Shown: positions 27,599 through 38,610, numbered from the stretch's first letter. The stretch is DNA of 64,000 nucleotides from Burkholderia sp. Nafp2/4-1b (GCF_003635165.1 NZ_ML058602.1:173530-237529), one strand, 5' to 3'. Made by a program: numbers and translations. The notes: generated by a model not told the origin, from the letters alone.

Positions 27599-27927
27599 TG
27601 GCGCCGACCGAGATCCTGCTCGATCATGCAACCCATGCACTGACGCTGCGCTGGCCGGACGGCGACATGCAGCGCATCGGCTATGCGCGATTGCGCTGCG
27701 ATTGCCCGTGCGCGGCGTGCCGGAAGATCCGGCTTGAGGGCGGTCGGGTCGACGCGCCATCGGGCCTGACGCTGGACGGCGTCGAAGCAGCCGGTTACGG
27801 CATCCGTTTGCTGTTCGGCGACGGACATGCGCGCGGGATCTATCCGTGGACGTATCTGGCAGAATTCGAGAAGGACGGTGCGGATGCGGCCATCGCGTCG
27901 CACGTCACCGACGGCAGGGAGCAATAA
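27595..27927 (+). CDS. DUF971 (GBBH-like N-terminal domain) protein
   Basis: 110 residues. The family pattern is clear: LRWPDGDMQRIGYARLR, the cysteine-rich CDCPCAACR, and the C-terminal GIRLLFGDGHARGIYPWTYL. The fold is that of the N-terminal domain of gamma-butyrobetaine hydroxylase, where cysteines bind zinc. Stand-alone members are often found near iron-sulfur assembly or molybdoenzyme genes. It is the last gene of the cluster, and its first ATG overlaps the HEAT stop. Confidence 0.88.
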   Translation: MMAPTEILLDHATHALTLRWPDGDMQRIGYARLRCDCPCAACRKIRLEGGRVDAPSGLTLDGVEAAGYGIRLLFGDGHARGIYPWTYLAEFEKDGADAAIASHVTDGREQ

Positions 27928-27974
27928 AGGCGGCTTGCAGCGCTAGGATCAGCCGGAACGGCTTCCCGCACGAC

Positions 27975-28011
27975 GCAAAAAAACGCCCGGCAGGTTCCCC
28001 TGCCGGGCGTT
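27975..28011 (-). terminator. Rho-independent terminator of guaA
   Basis: A stem of ACGCCCGGCAGG with its complement around a short loop and, on the minus strand, seven T residues. It lies about 50 bases past the guaA stop. It may also help end the rightward cluster that finishes at 27927, though its T-run favours the minus strand. Confidence 0.9.
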
Positions 28012-28061
28012 CGCATCATCCGATGCCGTGAGCGGCTACCGACGCACGCGCCGGCGCCGGA

Positions 28062-29681
<1,620 letters not shown>

Positions 29682-29788
29682 GGCTGCGGACGGGATGAAG
29701 AGAATAAGAAAAGCAGCGCATGAAGCGCTGCGTCAAAAGCATGGACAGCGGCGTCGGGCGGCCGGCGGCTCGCGCGACGCATCGCCGG

Positions 29789-30406
29789 TCAATCCTGCGA
29801 CGGCGGGCGCGCGTCGAACGCGACGCTGCCTGATGCGCGGTCGGACGCGGCCGACGTAGCGGCCGCGGTCGACGCCGAACGCGCCACCGGACGGCTGACG
29901 ACCGGTTCGACCCGCGGCTGCGGCGCGGAGGCCGGCGCCGGCTCGAGCGGACGCTTCACGCGCTGGCCCTCGAGCGGCTGCGCGCTGTCAGCGCTGCCCG
30001 CTCTTTCGCGCCGCCGCACGGCCGCTGCGAGCCGCACGCCGCCAAGACCCAGCAGGATCAGCGCGACACCGGCCACCGCCGACAGCACCCGGCCGGCAGC
30101 TGCAAGCGCGGGACCGCTGCCGGTGCCGATCGACCACACGACCGTCAGCACGCCGATCAGCCAGTTCACATGGCCGACCGCCCGTGCGACGGGCGCCGTG
30201 AGGTCGCCGTTGAACGCCGCGTGAAACGCGAGCCACGCAAGCCCCAGCAACGCGATGCCGAACGCCTGGCCGAGCATCGCCGGCTGGATGTTCGCCAGCT
30301 GCAGCGCGTTGAACAGCGCCTGCCAGGGCGTCAGCACGAACAGCACGCCGAACGCCAGCAGCAGCACGGCGTCGACGACCAGCACGGCTCGCAGCAGCGG
30401 TTTCAT
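29789..30406 (-). CDS. Small four-helix membrane protein between guaB and guaA
   Basis: 205 residues. Four hydrophobic segments lie in the first 135 residues (LLRAVLVVDAVLLLAFGVLF; QAFGIALLGLAWLAFHAAF; VGHVNWLIGVLTVVWSIG; LSAVAGVALILLGLGGV). A low-complexity, Pro/Ala/Ser/Arg-rich cytosolic tail of about 70 residues follows. I do not recognise the family. It begins 6 bases after the guaB stop, so it is cotranscribed with guanine-nucleotide synthesis genes, but no link to that pathway can be read from its sequence. Confidence 0.7.
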   Translation of the reverse strand: MKPLLRAVLVVDAVLLLAFGVLFVLTPWQALFNALQLANIQPAMLGQAFGIALLGLAWLAFHAAFNGDLTAPVARAVGHVNWLIGVLTVVWSIGTGSGPALAAAGRVLSAVAGVALILLGLGGVRLAAAVRRRERAGSADSAQPLEGQRVKRPLEPAPASAPQPRVEPVVSRPVARSASTAAATSAASDRASGSVAFDARPPSQD

Positions 30407-30412
30407 CGGCGA

Positions 30413-31873
30413 TCAGTCCACGTGATAGTTCGGCGCTTCCTTCGTGATCTGCACGTCGTGCACGTGCGACTCGCGCATGCCTGCCGCGGTGATCTGGACG
30501 AATTCGGCCTTGTCGTGCAGCTCGTCGATCGTCTTGCAGCCGCAGTAGCCCATGCTCGCGCGCACACCGCCGACCAGCTGGAACAGGATCGCGTTGACCG
30601 AACCCTTGTAAGCGACGCGGCCTTCGATGCCTTCCGGCACGAGCTTGTCGATGTTCGCGGAGTTGTCCTGGAAGTAGCGGTCTGCCGCGCCGTCCTTCAT
30701 CGCACCGACCGAACCCATGCCGCGATACGACTTGAACTGGCGGCCCTGGTACAGGAACACGTCGCCCGGCGCCTCTTCGGTACCCGCGAACATGCTGCCC
30801 ATCATCACCGCGTTCGCGCCGGCCGCGAGGGCCTTCGACACGTCGCCCGAGAAACGCACGCCGCCGTCGGCGATGCACGGCACGCCGGTGCCCTTCAGCG
30901 CTTCCGCGACGTTCGCGATCGCGCTGATCTGCGGCACGCCGACACCCGCGACGATCCGCGTCGTGCAGATCGAGCCCGGGCCGATACCGACCTTGACGGC
31001 GTCCGCGCCGTATTCGACGAGCGCCTTCGCGGCGGCTGCCGTCGCGATGTTGCCGCCGATCACCTCGACGTGCGGGAAGTTCTGCTTGACCCAGCGCACG
31101 CGCTCGAGCACGCCCTTGCTGTGGCCGTGCGCGGTATCGACGACGATCACGTCGACGCCGGCCTGCACCAGCAGCTCGACGCGCTCTTCGTTGTCGGGGC
31201 CGACGCCGACCGCCGCGCCTGCGCGCAGCTTGCCGTGTTCGTCCTTGCACGCGTCCGGGTGTTCGGTCTGCTTCGTGATGTCCTTGACGGTCATCAGGCC
31301 GCGCAGTTCGAACGCGTCGTTGACGACCAGCACGCGCTCGAGGCGGTGGCTGTGCATCAGCGCCTTCGCTTCGGCGAGCGGCGTGCCTTCCTTGACCGTG
31401 ACGAGACGCTCGCGCGGCGTCATGATCGACTTGACCGGCTCATCGAGACGGGTTTCGAAACGCAGGTCGCGGTTCGTCACGATGCCGACGAGCTGCGGGC
31501 CTTCGACGACCGGGAAGCCCGAGATGCCATGCTGGCGCGACAGCGCGATCACGTCGCGCACCTTCATCTGCGGCGGGACCGTGATCGGGTCGCGCACGAC
31601 GCCCGATTCGAAACGCTTGACCTTCGCGACCTCGCGGGCCTGCTCGGCCGGCGTAAGGTTCTTGTGGACGATACCCACACCACCCTGCTGCGCCATCGCG
31701 ATCGCGAGGCGACCTTCGGTGACCGTATCCATCGCGGCGGACACGAGCGGCATGTTCAGGGAGATGTTGCGGGTCAGCTTGGTTTTCAGGCTGGTGTCGC
31801 GCGGGAGAACGTCGGAAAAGGCGGGAACGAGGAGCACGTCATCGAAAGTGAGTGCTTTTTGGATCAGACGCAT
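30413..31873 (-). CDS. guaB: IMP dehydrogenase
   Basis: 486 residues. The N-terminal [20 protein letters not shown] is conserved, two CBS domains (about 95-205) sit inside the barrel, and the catalytic loop is [13 protein letters not shown]. The mobile flap carries YRGMGS and the C-terminal Arg/Tyr region is present. It oxidises IMP to XMP with NAD+, the rate-limiting step of GMP synthesis. A strong TATAAT lies about 30 bases upstream of the start. Confidence 0.98.
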   Translation of the reverse strand: MRLIQKALTFDDVLLVPAFSDVLPRDTSLKTKLTRNISLNMPLVSAAMDTVTEGRLAIAMAQQGGVGIVHKNLTPAEQAREVAKVKRFESGVVRDPITVPPQMKVRDVIALSRQHGISGFPVVEGPQLVGIVTNRDLRFETRLDEPVKSIMTPRERLVTVKEGTPLAEAKALMHSHRLERVLVVNDAFELRGLMTVKDITKQTEHPDACKDEHGKLRAGAAVGVGPDNEERVELLVQAGVDVIVVDTAHGHSKGVLERVRWVKQNFPHVEVIGGNIATAAAAKALVEYGADAVKVGIGPGSICTTRIVAGVGVPQISAIANVAEALKGTGVPCIADGGVRFSGDVSKALAAGANAVMMGSMFAGTEEAPGDVFLYQGRQFKSYRGMGSVGAMKDGAADRYFQDNSANIDKLVPEGIEGRVAYKGSVNAILFQLVGGVRASMGYCGCKTIDELHDKAEFVQITAAGMRESHVHDVQITKEAPNYHVD

Positions 31874-32207
31874 GGCAAATCCTATGGGCGCAAAAGCGAA
31901 TTATACGCGAAGCGCTGCGAATTTTCACAACACGAACAACGGGTTAGCCGTTTCGAAGCGTTCGGGGGCCGAATCGTTCGGATCGCCGTTCGGTTCGTTT
32001 TCGATCAACTTTCGTTTCACCCCTGCATCGACCCATTCGCGCAGCCGGCCGGAATCGGGCCGATCGCGGGTCGCGGCAGGACCCCGCCGGGCCCGACCGC
32101 GGCGCCGCCAGCGGCCCCGCTCGACGCGTTGAAGGGGGCTCGATACGGGCTCGCGGCGTGCTCGAAGCGTGCACGAAGCGTGCTCGCGGCGGGCTCGCGA
32201 CGCGCCG
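31874..32207. other. Intergenic region upstream of guaB
   Basis: About 330 bases. The guaB promoter occupies the guaB-proximal end. The remainder (about 32040-32207) is very G+C-rich with short imperfect direct repeats of GCTCGNNGCGTG type near 32150-32200. No gene is supported. Confidence 0.55.
31900..31930 (-). promoter_or_regulatory. Promoter of guaB
   Basis: A consensus TATAAT (plus-strand 31900-31905) lies 27 bases upstream of the guaB ATG. The -35 region is weak: GTGAAA at a 17-base spacing or TTGTGA at 19. Confidence 0.6.
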
Positions 32208-33071
<864 letters not shown>

Positions 33072-33099
33072 CGCGCGCCCTCCGCTCGCCGGCCCGCGC

Positions 33100-33864
33100 T
33101 CAACCGTGCGCGTACTCGTCATGACGGCGCCACCACACGCCCGCCTCGTTGCGCCCGAGCGGCGCGCGATCGAGCCACTGGTACATCCCCCACAGCCCGT
33201 CGAGCCCGCGCGCGTACGTCGAATACGTGTGATAGACGACGCCGTCCTCGCGCACGAACGCGCTCATGCCCGGCCGGTCGAGCGAATACGTGGCGGCGTC
33301 GGTGCCGCACGTCGCCGCGAACTGCGCGACGGCGGCCGGCGGCGGGTCCATGTCCATTGCGTGGCCGGCCCGCGCGTAGTTGTATTCGACATCGCCGCTA
33401 CGCTGCTGGGCTTCGGTGAACGAAACGTTGAAGTCGAAGTTGAACTCGCCGCCCGCCGACGACGCCCACGGGAAGTGCCAGCCCATGCGCTGCCGGTACG
33501 CGAGCAGCTTCGCGAGCGGCGCGCGCGACACCGCCGCGAGCGTCACGTCGTGGTTCGCGAGATGGATCGCAAATCCGTCGAAACCGTCGGCCAGCGCCGA
33601 GCACGACGGACAACCGGCCTTGTAGTCGGGGCCGAACATGAAGTGATAGACGAGCAGCTGCGAGCGGCCGCCGAACAGATCGTCGAGCGTCGCCGGGCCG
33701 TTCTCGGTATCGAACCGGTAGGCCTTGTCGACGCGCACCCACGGTAGCGCCTGGCGGCGTCGCGCGAGTTCGTCGCTTTGGCGCGTCAAGGTCTTTTCTG
33801 CGTCGAGCAGCGCGCGGCGCGCGGCCAGCCATTCGTCGCGGGTGCCGGTGAGATGGTTCGTCAT
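33100..33864 (-). CDS. DUF899 thioredoxin-like protein
   Basis: 254 residues of the DUF899 family. The N-terminal region has RDEWLAARRALLDAEKTLTR and LPWVRVDKAYRF. The thioredoxin-like centre is LLVYHFMFGPDYKAGCPSCSALADGF with a CPSC site. The C-terminal region has YHTYSTYARGLDGLWGMYQWLDRAPLGRNE. Family members are widespread in soil bacteria but uncharacterised; the CPSC motif suggests redox or metal-related work. It is upstream of, and probably cotranscribed with, the DUF2182 gene. Confidence 0.88.
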   Translation of the reverse strand: MTNHLTGTRDEWLAARRALLDAEKTLTRQSDELARRRQALPWVRVDKAYRFDTENGPATLDDLFGGRSQLLVYHFMFGPDYKAGCPSCSALADGFDGFAIHLANHDVTLAAVSRAPLAKLLAYRQRMGWHFPWASSAGGEFNFDFNVSFTEAQQRSGDVEYNYARAGHAMDMDPPPAAVAQFAATCGTDAATYSLDRPGMSAFVREDGVVYHTYSTYARGLDGLWGMYQWLDRAPLGRNEAGVWWRRHDEYAHG

Positions 33865-33977
33865 TGCGGGTTCCTCCTTTCGACTGGGATCCGGGCACGG
33901 CGCATCGGCCGTGTGCGTGGTGCTAGATTAGGGCCGGGCATCGAACCGGAGGGAGTGACAACTGTGTCGGGATTCGG

Positions 33978-35198
33978 ATGGATTCGCTGATCACGGCCGC
34001 CGCGCGTGCGCTCGCGGCGGGCGACCCGCTAGGCGCGCTGAACCGCGTCGCGCTGCGCGACGACGCACCGGCGCTCGCGTTGCGCGGCATCGCGATGGCG
34101 CAGCTCGGCGATTTCGAGCGCGCGCGGCTGCTCGTGCGCGGCGCGGCCCGCGCATTCGGCGCGAAGGAAGCCGTCGCGCGGGCGCGCTGCGTCGTCGCGG
34201 AAGCCGAGATCGCGCTGGCATCGCGCGATCTCGGCTGGCCGTCGCGTGCGCTCGACGCCGCCTGCGCGACGCTCGACGCGCACGGCGACCGCGCGAACGC
34301 CGCGCATGCACGCTATCTCGGCGTGCGCCGGCTGCTGCTGATCGGCCATGTCGACGATGCCGAACGGCGGCTCGCGGGCCTCGATCCCGGGCCGCTGGCG
34401 GCCGCGTCGCGCGCGGCCCACGAGCTGATCGCGGCCGGCATCGCGATGCGCCGCATCCGCCCGCACGCGGCACGCGTGGCGCTCGCCCGAGCGCGGGCGG
34501 CCGCGCGGGACGCCGGCATCGCCGCGCTCACGGCCGAAGTCGAAACGGCCGCACGCGTGCTCGATACGCCGGCCGCGCGGCTGATCGCGCACGGCACGTC
34601 GCGACTCGTGCTGCTCGACGAGGTCGAGGCGCTGCTGGAATCGAACGCGCTCGTCGTCGATGCGTGCCGCTACGCAGTACGCGACGCCCGCACGACCGTG
34701 TCGCTCGCGCGCCGCCCGGTGCTGTTCGTGCTCGCGCGCCTGCTCGGCGAGGCGTGGCCCGCCGACGTGTCGCGCAACGCGCTGGTTGCCGCGGCGTTTC
34801 GCGCGAAGCACGCGGACGAATCGCATCGCGCCCGCCTGCGCGTCGAGATCGGTCGCTTGCGCGCGATGCTGCGCCCGCTCGCGAACGTCACGGCGACGCC
34901 GAGCGGCTTCGCGCTGGAGCCGCTCGGTCAGCGCGAGACCGTCGTGCTCGCGCGACCGGTCGACGACCGCCACGCAGCCGTGCTCGCACTGCTCGCCGAC
35001 GGCGAGGCGTGGTCGAGTTCGGCGCTCGCGCTCGCGCTCGGCGCGAGCCAGCGCACCGTGCAGCGCGCGCTCGACGCGCTCGCCGCAGCGGGCAAGGTGC
35101 AGGCGCTCGGCCGCGGTCGCGCGCGCCGCTGGATGACGCCGCCGCTGCCCGGATTCGCGACCACCTTGTTACTCCCCGCGCCGCTGCCGGGCGGCTAG
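33978..35198 (+). CDS. Regulator with two winged-helix domains
   Basis: 406 residues. The first 200 residues are Ala/Arg-rich helices with a TPR-like look. An OmpR/BTAD-type winged helix lies near residues 240-312 (SRNALVAAAFRAKHADESHR, then RLRVEIGRLRAMLRPL). A second wHTH lies near 330-390 (LALALGASQRTVQRALDALA). No receiver or ligand domain is recognised. The gene is followed 30 bases on by a beta-propeller protein gene, suggesting one transcription unit. It is divergent from the DUF899 gene, which might be one of its targets. Confidence 0.72.
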   Translation: MDSLITAAARALAAGDPLGALNRVALRDDAPALALRGIAMAQLGDFERARLLVRGAARAFGAKEAVARARCVVAEAEIALASRDLGWPSRALDAACATLDAHGDRANAAHARYLGVRRLLLIGHVDDAERRLAGLDPGPLAAASRAAHELIAAGIAMRRIRPHAARVALARARAAARDAGIAALTAEVETAARVLDTPAARLIAHGTSRLVLLDEVEALLESNALVVDACRYAVRDARTTVSLARRPVLFVLARLLGEAWPADVSRNALVAAAFRAKHADESHRARLRVEIGRLRAMLRPLANVTATPSGFALEPLGQRETVVLARPVDDRHAAVLALLADGEAWSSSALALALGASQRTVQRALDALAAAGKVQALGRGRARRWMTPPLPGFATTLLLPAPLPGG

Positions 35199-35228
35199 GA
35201 TGACTACACCAACGAAGAGGTGACGAAC

Positions 35229-35912
35229 ATGAAACGCTCCACCGCAGACATCCTGCGCGAATACGGCCCGTTTCCGGGCGGCGACGGCGTGCACGGCGTC
35301 ACGTTCGACGGCCGGCACGTGTGGTTCGCATCCGGCGACAAGCTGAACGCGCTCGACCCGGCGAGCGGCACCAGCGTGCGCGCCCTCGACGTCGCCGCGC
35401 ACGCCGGCACCGCGTTCGACGGCCGTCACCTGTTCCAGATCGTCGAGGACCGCATCGAGAAGATCGATCCCGACTCGGGCCGCGTGCTCGCGACGATTCC
35501 CGCACCCGGCGGCGGCGCCGATTCCGGCCTCGCGTGGGCCGAAGGCACGCTGTGGGTCGGCCAGTACAGCGAACGCAAGATTCATCAGGTGGATCCGCAA
35601 TCGGGCGCCGTGCTGCGCACGATCGAATCGAACCGCTTCGTCACCGGCGTCACGTGGGTCGACGGCGAGCTGTGGCACGGCACCTGGGAAGCCGACGAAA
35701 GCGCGCTGCGACGGGTCGACCCGCGCACCGGCCAGGTACTCGAACAGGTCGACATGCCGCCGGGCATCGGTGTGTCGGGGCTGGAATCCGACGGTCGCGA
35801 CCTCTTCTACTGCGGCGGCGGCAGCAGCGGCAAGCTGCGCGCCGTGCGCCGCCCCGCGCGGGTGTCCGCGGCGGGTGACAGCGCGGCGGCAACCGAGCCG
35901 GTCGAGCGCTGA
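35229..35912 (+). CDS. YncE/glutamine-cyclotransferase-like beta-propeller protein
   Basis: 227 residues with repeated propeller-blade motifs: HGVTFDGRHVWFASGDKLNALDP, GTAFDGRHLFQIVEDRIEKIDP and LAWAEGTLWVGQYSERKIHQVDP are successive blades (each shown here only in part). The pattern fits the glutaminyl-peptide cyclotransferase-like/YncE group. No signal peptide is visible, so it is probably cytosolic. The ATG at 35229 follows AGAGGTGA; a GTG three codons earlier is an alternative. No catalytic residues could be assigned with confidence. Confidence 0.72.
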   Translation: MKRSTADILREYGPFPGGDGVHGVTFDGRHVWFASGDKLNALDPASGTSVRALDVAAHAGTAFDGRHLFQIVEDRIEKIDPDSGRVLATIPAPGGGADSGLAWAEGTLWVGQYSERKIHQVDPQSGAVLRTIESNRFVTGVTWVDGELWHGTWEADESALRRVDPRTGQVLEQVDMPPGIGVSGLESDGRDLFYCGGGSSGKLRAVRRPARVSAAGDSAAATEPVER

Positions 35913-36219
35913 TCCGCATGCGGGCCGACGCGCCGCACGATCTCGGCCGCGCGATCGCGCAGGATGCCGAGTTCGGTGCGCCCGATCGTCGACGGGCAAA
36001 ACACTCAGTGCCGTCGCGATCCATCCGGCCTCTTCGCCGCGAGCGCGCGATGCGCGCACCGTCCATGCCACGGCCGCCGCGCGTTCGTCCTGTATACGGG
36101 AATGGATCGCGGCCACCGTCGTCGATCCCCACCCGCGCCCGAGTGCAGGAATGAACAAGACGCGACCGCGCGGCCGTCGCTAACATGCGCGCTCGTCAGT
36201 CATTTGTTCGGAGCAGTCG
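35913..36219. other. Intergenic region with possible pseudogene
   Basis: About 300 bases between convergent-free genes on the plus strand. Most is occupied on the minus strand by the degenerate regulator fragment described separately. The ribosome-binding site of the next gene (GGAG) is at the right end. Confidence 0.45.
35914..36150 (-). pseudogene. Possible remnant of an IclR-type regulator C-terminus
   Basis: Reading the minus strand with one frameshift near 35995-36005 gives a protein-like stretch. The first part has ...EEAGWIATALSV, and after a one-base shift it continues FCPSTIGRTELGILRDRAAE and IVRRVG. The end of the IclR effector domain has a similar ALSVSGP...L..AAAEIS..LG shape. 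No intact start, DNA-binding domain or stop is present. The frame runs into the end of the propeller gene. Codon bias favours coding, but the assignment is tentative. Confidence 0.35.
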
Positions 36220-37203
36220 ATGCAGCGCGGTGTGGTGTATGGCGTCCTGGCGGGCGCGATGTGGGGAATGGTCTTTCTCGTGCCGCGGCTGTTGACCGAC
36301 TTCTCGCCGCTGCTGCTGAGCGCAGGCCGCTACGCGATGTACGGCCTCGTATCGCTGGCCGCGGCCCTGCCGGCCGCCCGTTCGCTGCTCGCGCGCCTCA
36401 CGCGGGAGGACCTCATCGCGCTCGCGCGACTCGCGCTGATCGGCAACGTCGCGTACTACATGCTGCTGTCAGGCGCCGTGCATCTGATCGGCATCGCGCC
36501 CAGCTCGCTGATCGTCGGCGTGCTGCCCGTGACCGTCACGCTCGCGGGCCTCGGCGACCACGGCGCGGTGCCGCTGCGGCGCCTCGCCGCTCCGCTCGCG
36601 CTGGTGATCGCCGGCATCGTCTGCATCAACGTCGATCTCTTCACGTCGGAAGCCGCGCATGCGACGACGCTCGGCCAGAAGCTCGCCGGCATTGCCTGCG
36701 CAAGCGGCGCGCTCGCGAGCTGGACCTGGTACGCGGTCGCGAACGCGCGCTACCTGCAGCGCCACCATCATTTCGGCGGCAACGAGTGGTCGGTACTGTG
36801 GGGTGTCGTGACGGGCCTGATCGGCGGCCTCTGTTGGCTCGCGATCCTCGCGCTGCCGGCCGGCATGGTGCAGGCGGCCGTCCCGGCGTCGCGCTGGCAG
36901 CTGTTCTGGCTGCTGAACCTCGTGCTCGCGATCGGCGCGTCGTGGCTCGGCAACGGGCTGTGGAATGCCGCGTCGAAGCGGCTGCCGCTCACGCTGTCGG
37001 GCCAGCTGATCGTGTTCGAAACCGTGTTCGCGATGCTTTACGCGTTCGTCTACGACCAGCGGATGCCGCGCGCGCTCGAGATCGCGGCGCTCGCGCTGCT
37101 GCTGGCGGGCGTGTACGGGTCGGTACGCCGGCACGGCGATACGCATGCGGGCGGCAATCCGCCTGGTAAGGCGGCCACCAACGCGAACGTCACGGCGCAC
37201 TGA
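36220..37203 (+). CDS. EamA/DMT family transporter
   Basis: 327 residues with about ten hydrophobic segments in two EamA halves, starting MQRGVVYGVLAGAMWGMVFL; the second half begins near LAGIACASGALASWTWYAVA and ends LEIAALALLLAGVYGSVRRH. Members export or import small metabolites; the substrate cannot be told. A Gly/Asn/Ala tail of about 25 residues follows the last helix. GGAG lies 8 bases before the ATG. Confidence 0.88.
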   Translation: MQRGVVYGVLAGAMWGMVFLVPRLLTDFSPLLLSAGRYAMYGLVSLAAALPAARSLLARLTREDLIALARLALIGNVAYYMLLSGAVHLIGIAPSSLIVGVLPVTVTLAGLGDHGAVPLRRLAAPLALVIAGIVCINVDLFTSEAAHATTLGQKLAGIACASGALASWTWYAVANARYLQRHHHFGGNEWSVLWGVVTGLIGGLCWLAILALPAGMVQAAVPASRWQLFWLLNLVLAIGASWLGNGLWNAASKRLPLTLSGQLIVFETVFAMLYAFVYDQRMPRALEIAALALLLAGVYGSVRRHGDTHAGGNPPGKAATNANVTAH

Positions 37204-37275
37204 GCACGTGAGAGCGGGCGCGGTCGCGGGCGCGTCTGGTCTGACGAATCGAAACGAAGAAGCGGGCGCGACGCG

Positions 37276-37599
37276 TCAGCGCGCGTCCTTGTGCATCCAC
37301 TTGCGGCCCTCGATGGAGCCTGCGCGGCGGGTCTTGTCGACGCGCCGCTGGCGCGCGAGCTTCGGATCGACGATCAACGGGCGATAGATCTCGACGCGGT
37401 CGTGATCGACGAGCGGCGCGTCGAGCGACGCAAGCTTGCCGAACACACCGGTTTTCGCGTGCGCGAGGTCGATTTCCGGATGCAGCGCGAGCACGCCGCT
37501 CGCATCGATTGCCGCGCGCACGGTCGCGCCTTCGGGCAGCGACACCGGAATCAGCGTCTGGCGATCCGGCAGCGCGTAGCAGACTTCGATCGACAGCAT
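37276..37599 (-). CDS. RnfH family protein
   Basis: 107 residues with a ubiquitin-like (beta-grasp) fold: MLSIEVCYALPDRQTLIPVS, LPEGATVRAAIDASGVLALHP, and FGKLASLDAPLVDHDRVEIYRPL. The C-terminal tail is Lys/Arg-rich. RnfH proteins are almost always next to ratA, as here (4 bases separate them), but their role is unclear. The ATG at 37599 is chosen because the longer frame overlaps ratA heavily. Confidence 0.92.
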   Translation of the reverse strand: MLSIEVCYALPDRQTLIPVSLPEGATVRAAIDASGVLALHPEIDLAHAKTGVFGKLASLDAPLVDHDRVEIYRPLIVDPKLARQRRVDKTRRAGSIEGRKWMHKDAR

Positions 37600-37603
37600 C
37601 GCG

Positions 37604-38041
37604 TCACCCCTTCCCGTAGCGCTGGTCGGCGCGCTTGACGAACGAATCGACGAACGTGTTCGCGATGTGGCTGAACACGGGCCCGATGATCTTTTCGAGC
37701 AGGATGCTCGAAAACTCGTAGTGCAGCGCGAATTCGATCTTGCATGCATCGGCGCGCAGCGGGATGAAGCGCCACGAGCCCGTGAACTTCTTGAACGGGC
37801 CGTCCGCGAACTCCATGTCGATCCGCGTCGGACGCTGCTGGATGTTGCGCGTCGCGAAGTGCTGCTTGATGCCCTTGAAGTTGATGTCGATGCGCGCTTC
37901 CATCCCGCTGTCGTCCTGACGGCGAACCTCGACGCCGCCGCACCAGGGCAGAAAATTGGGGTAATCGGCCACGTCGGTGACGAGGTCGAACATCTGTTCC
38001 GCCGAATGACGGATCAATACGGTTTTCTGGACATCTGCCAT
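37604..38041 (-). CDS. ratA: RatA/COQ10-type START-domain protein
   Basis: 145 residues, starting MADVQKTVLIRHSAEQMFDL, with VADYPNFLPWCGGVEV and the C-terminal FSHIANTFVDSFVKRADQRY. These are typical of the RatA/COQ10 family. Enterobacterial RatA blocks 70S assembly, while mitochondrial COQ10 binds ubiquinone; both activities have been proposed for bacterial members. The gene is divergent from smpB, the SsrA-binding protein, an arrangement conserved in many proteobacteria. Confidence 0.9.
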   Translation of the reverse strand: MADVQKTVLIRHSAEQMFDLVTDVADYPNFLPWCGGVEVRRQDDSGMEARIDINFKGIKQHFATRNIQQRPTRIDMEFADGPFKKFTGSWRFIPLRADACKIEFALHYEFSSILLEKIIGPVFSHIANTFVDSFVKRADQRYGKG

Positions 38042-38102
38042 AAATCGCGCGGCATCGCTTAAAGTAGGAACGCCAAGCCGGGCGATTCCCGCCCCGCTTT
38101 GC

Positions 38103-38118
38103 TAAAATCGTGATTTTA
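38103..38118. promoter_or_regulatory. Palindrome in the ratA-smpB promoter region
   Basis: TAAAATC-GT-GATTTTA, with perfect 7-base arms, in the divergent promoter gap and 23 bases before the smpB ATG. Its left arm could serve as a -10 element (TAAAAT) for smpB. Confidence 0.4.
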
Positions 38119-38140
38119 AACGAGTTGGCCCGATCCTTTC

Positions 38141-38587
38141 ATGAGCATCATCGACAACAGGAAAGCGCACTTCGATTATCACATCGAGGAACGCTACGAG
38201 GCGGGGCTCGTGCTGGAGGGCTGGGAAGTCAAGGCGCTGCGCGCCGGACGCGGCCAGATCAAGGAAGGCTACGTCGTGGTGAAGAACGCCGAGATCTTCC
38301 TGATCGGTACCCACATCAGCCCGCTGCCCGAAGCCTCGACGCACATCAAGCCCGATCCGGTCCGCACGCGCAAGCTGCTGCTGCACCGCGAGGAAATCAA
38401 GAAGCTGATCGGCAAGGTCGAGCAGCGCGGCTACACGCTCGTGCCGCTGAACTTCCACTACAAGGGCGGTCGCGTGAAATGCGACATCGCGCTCGCGAAG
38501 GGCAAGAAGCTGCACGACAAGCGCGAAACCGAGAAGAAGCGCGACTGGGAACGTGAAAAGGCCCGCATCATGCGCGCCGGCACCTGA
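38141..38587 (+). CDS. smpB: SsrA-binding protein
   Basis: 148 residues, the normal length. Key segments are [39 protein letters not shown] and the C-terminal basic tail [19 protein letters not shown]. It binds tmRNA and brings it to stalled ribosomes for trans-translation. tmRNA itself is not in this window. Confidence 0.98.
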
Positions 38588-38610
38588 CCGCCACCCTCGC
38601 CTCGCAAACG

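Noticed and set aside
20600..27927. Reading the flavoprotein-ferredoxin operon as a true dissimilatory sulfate-reduction locus
   Set aside because: No sulfate adenylyltransferase, Dsr or Qmo genes are present, the ferredoxin is too short for AprB, and the associated genes are an importer and accessory proteins.
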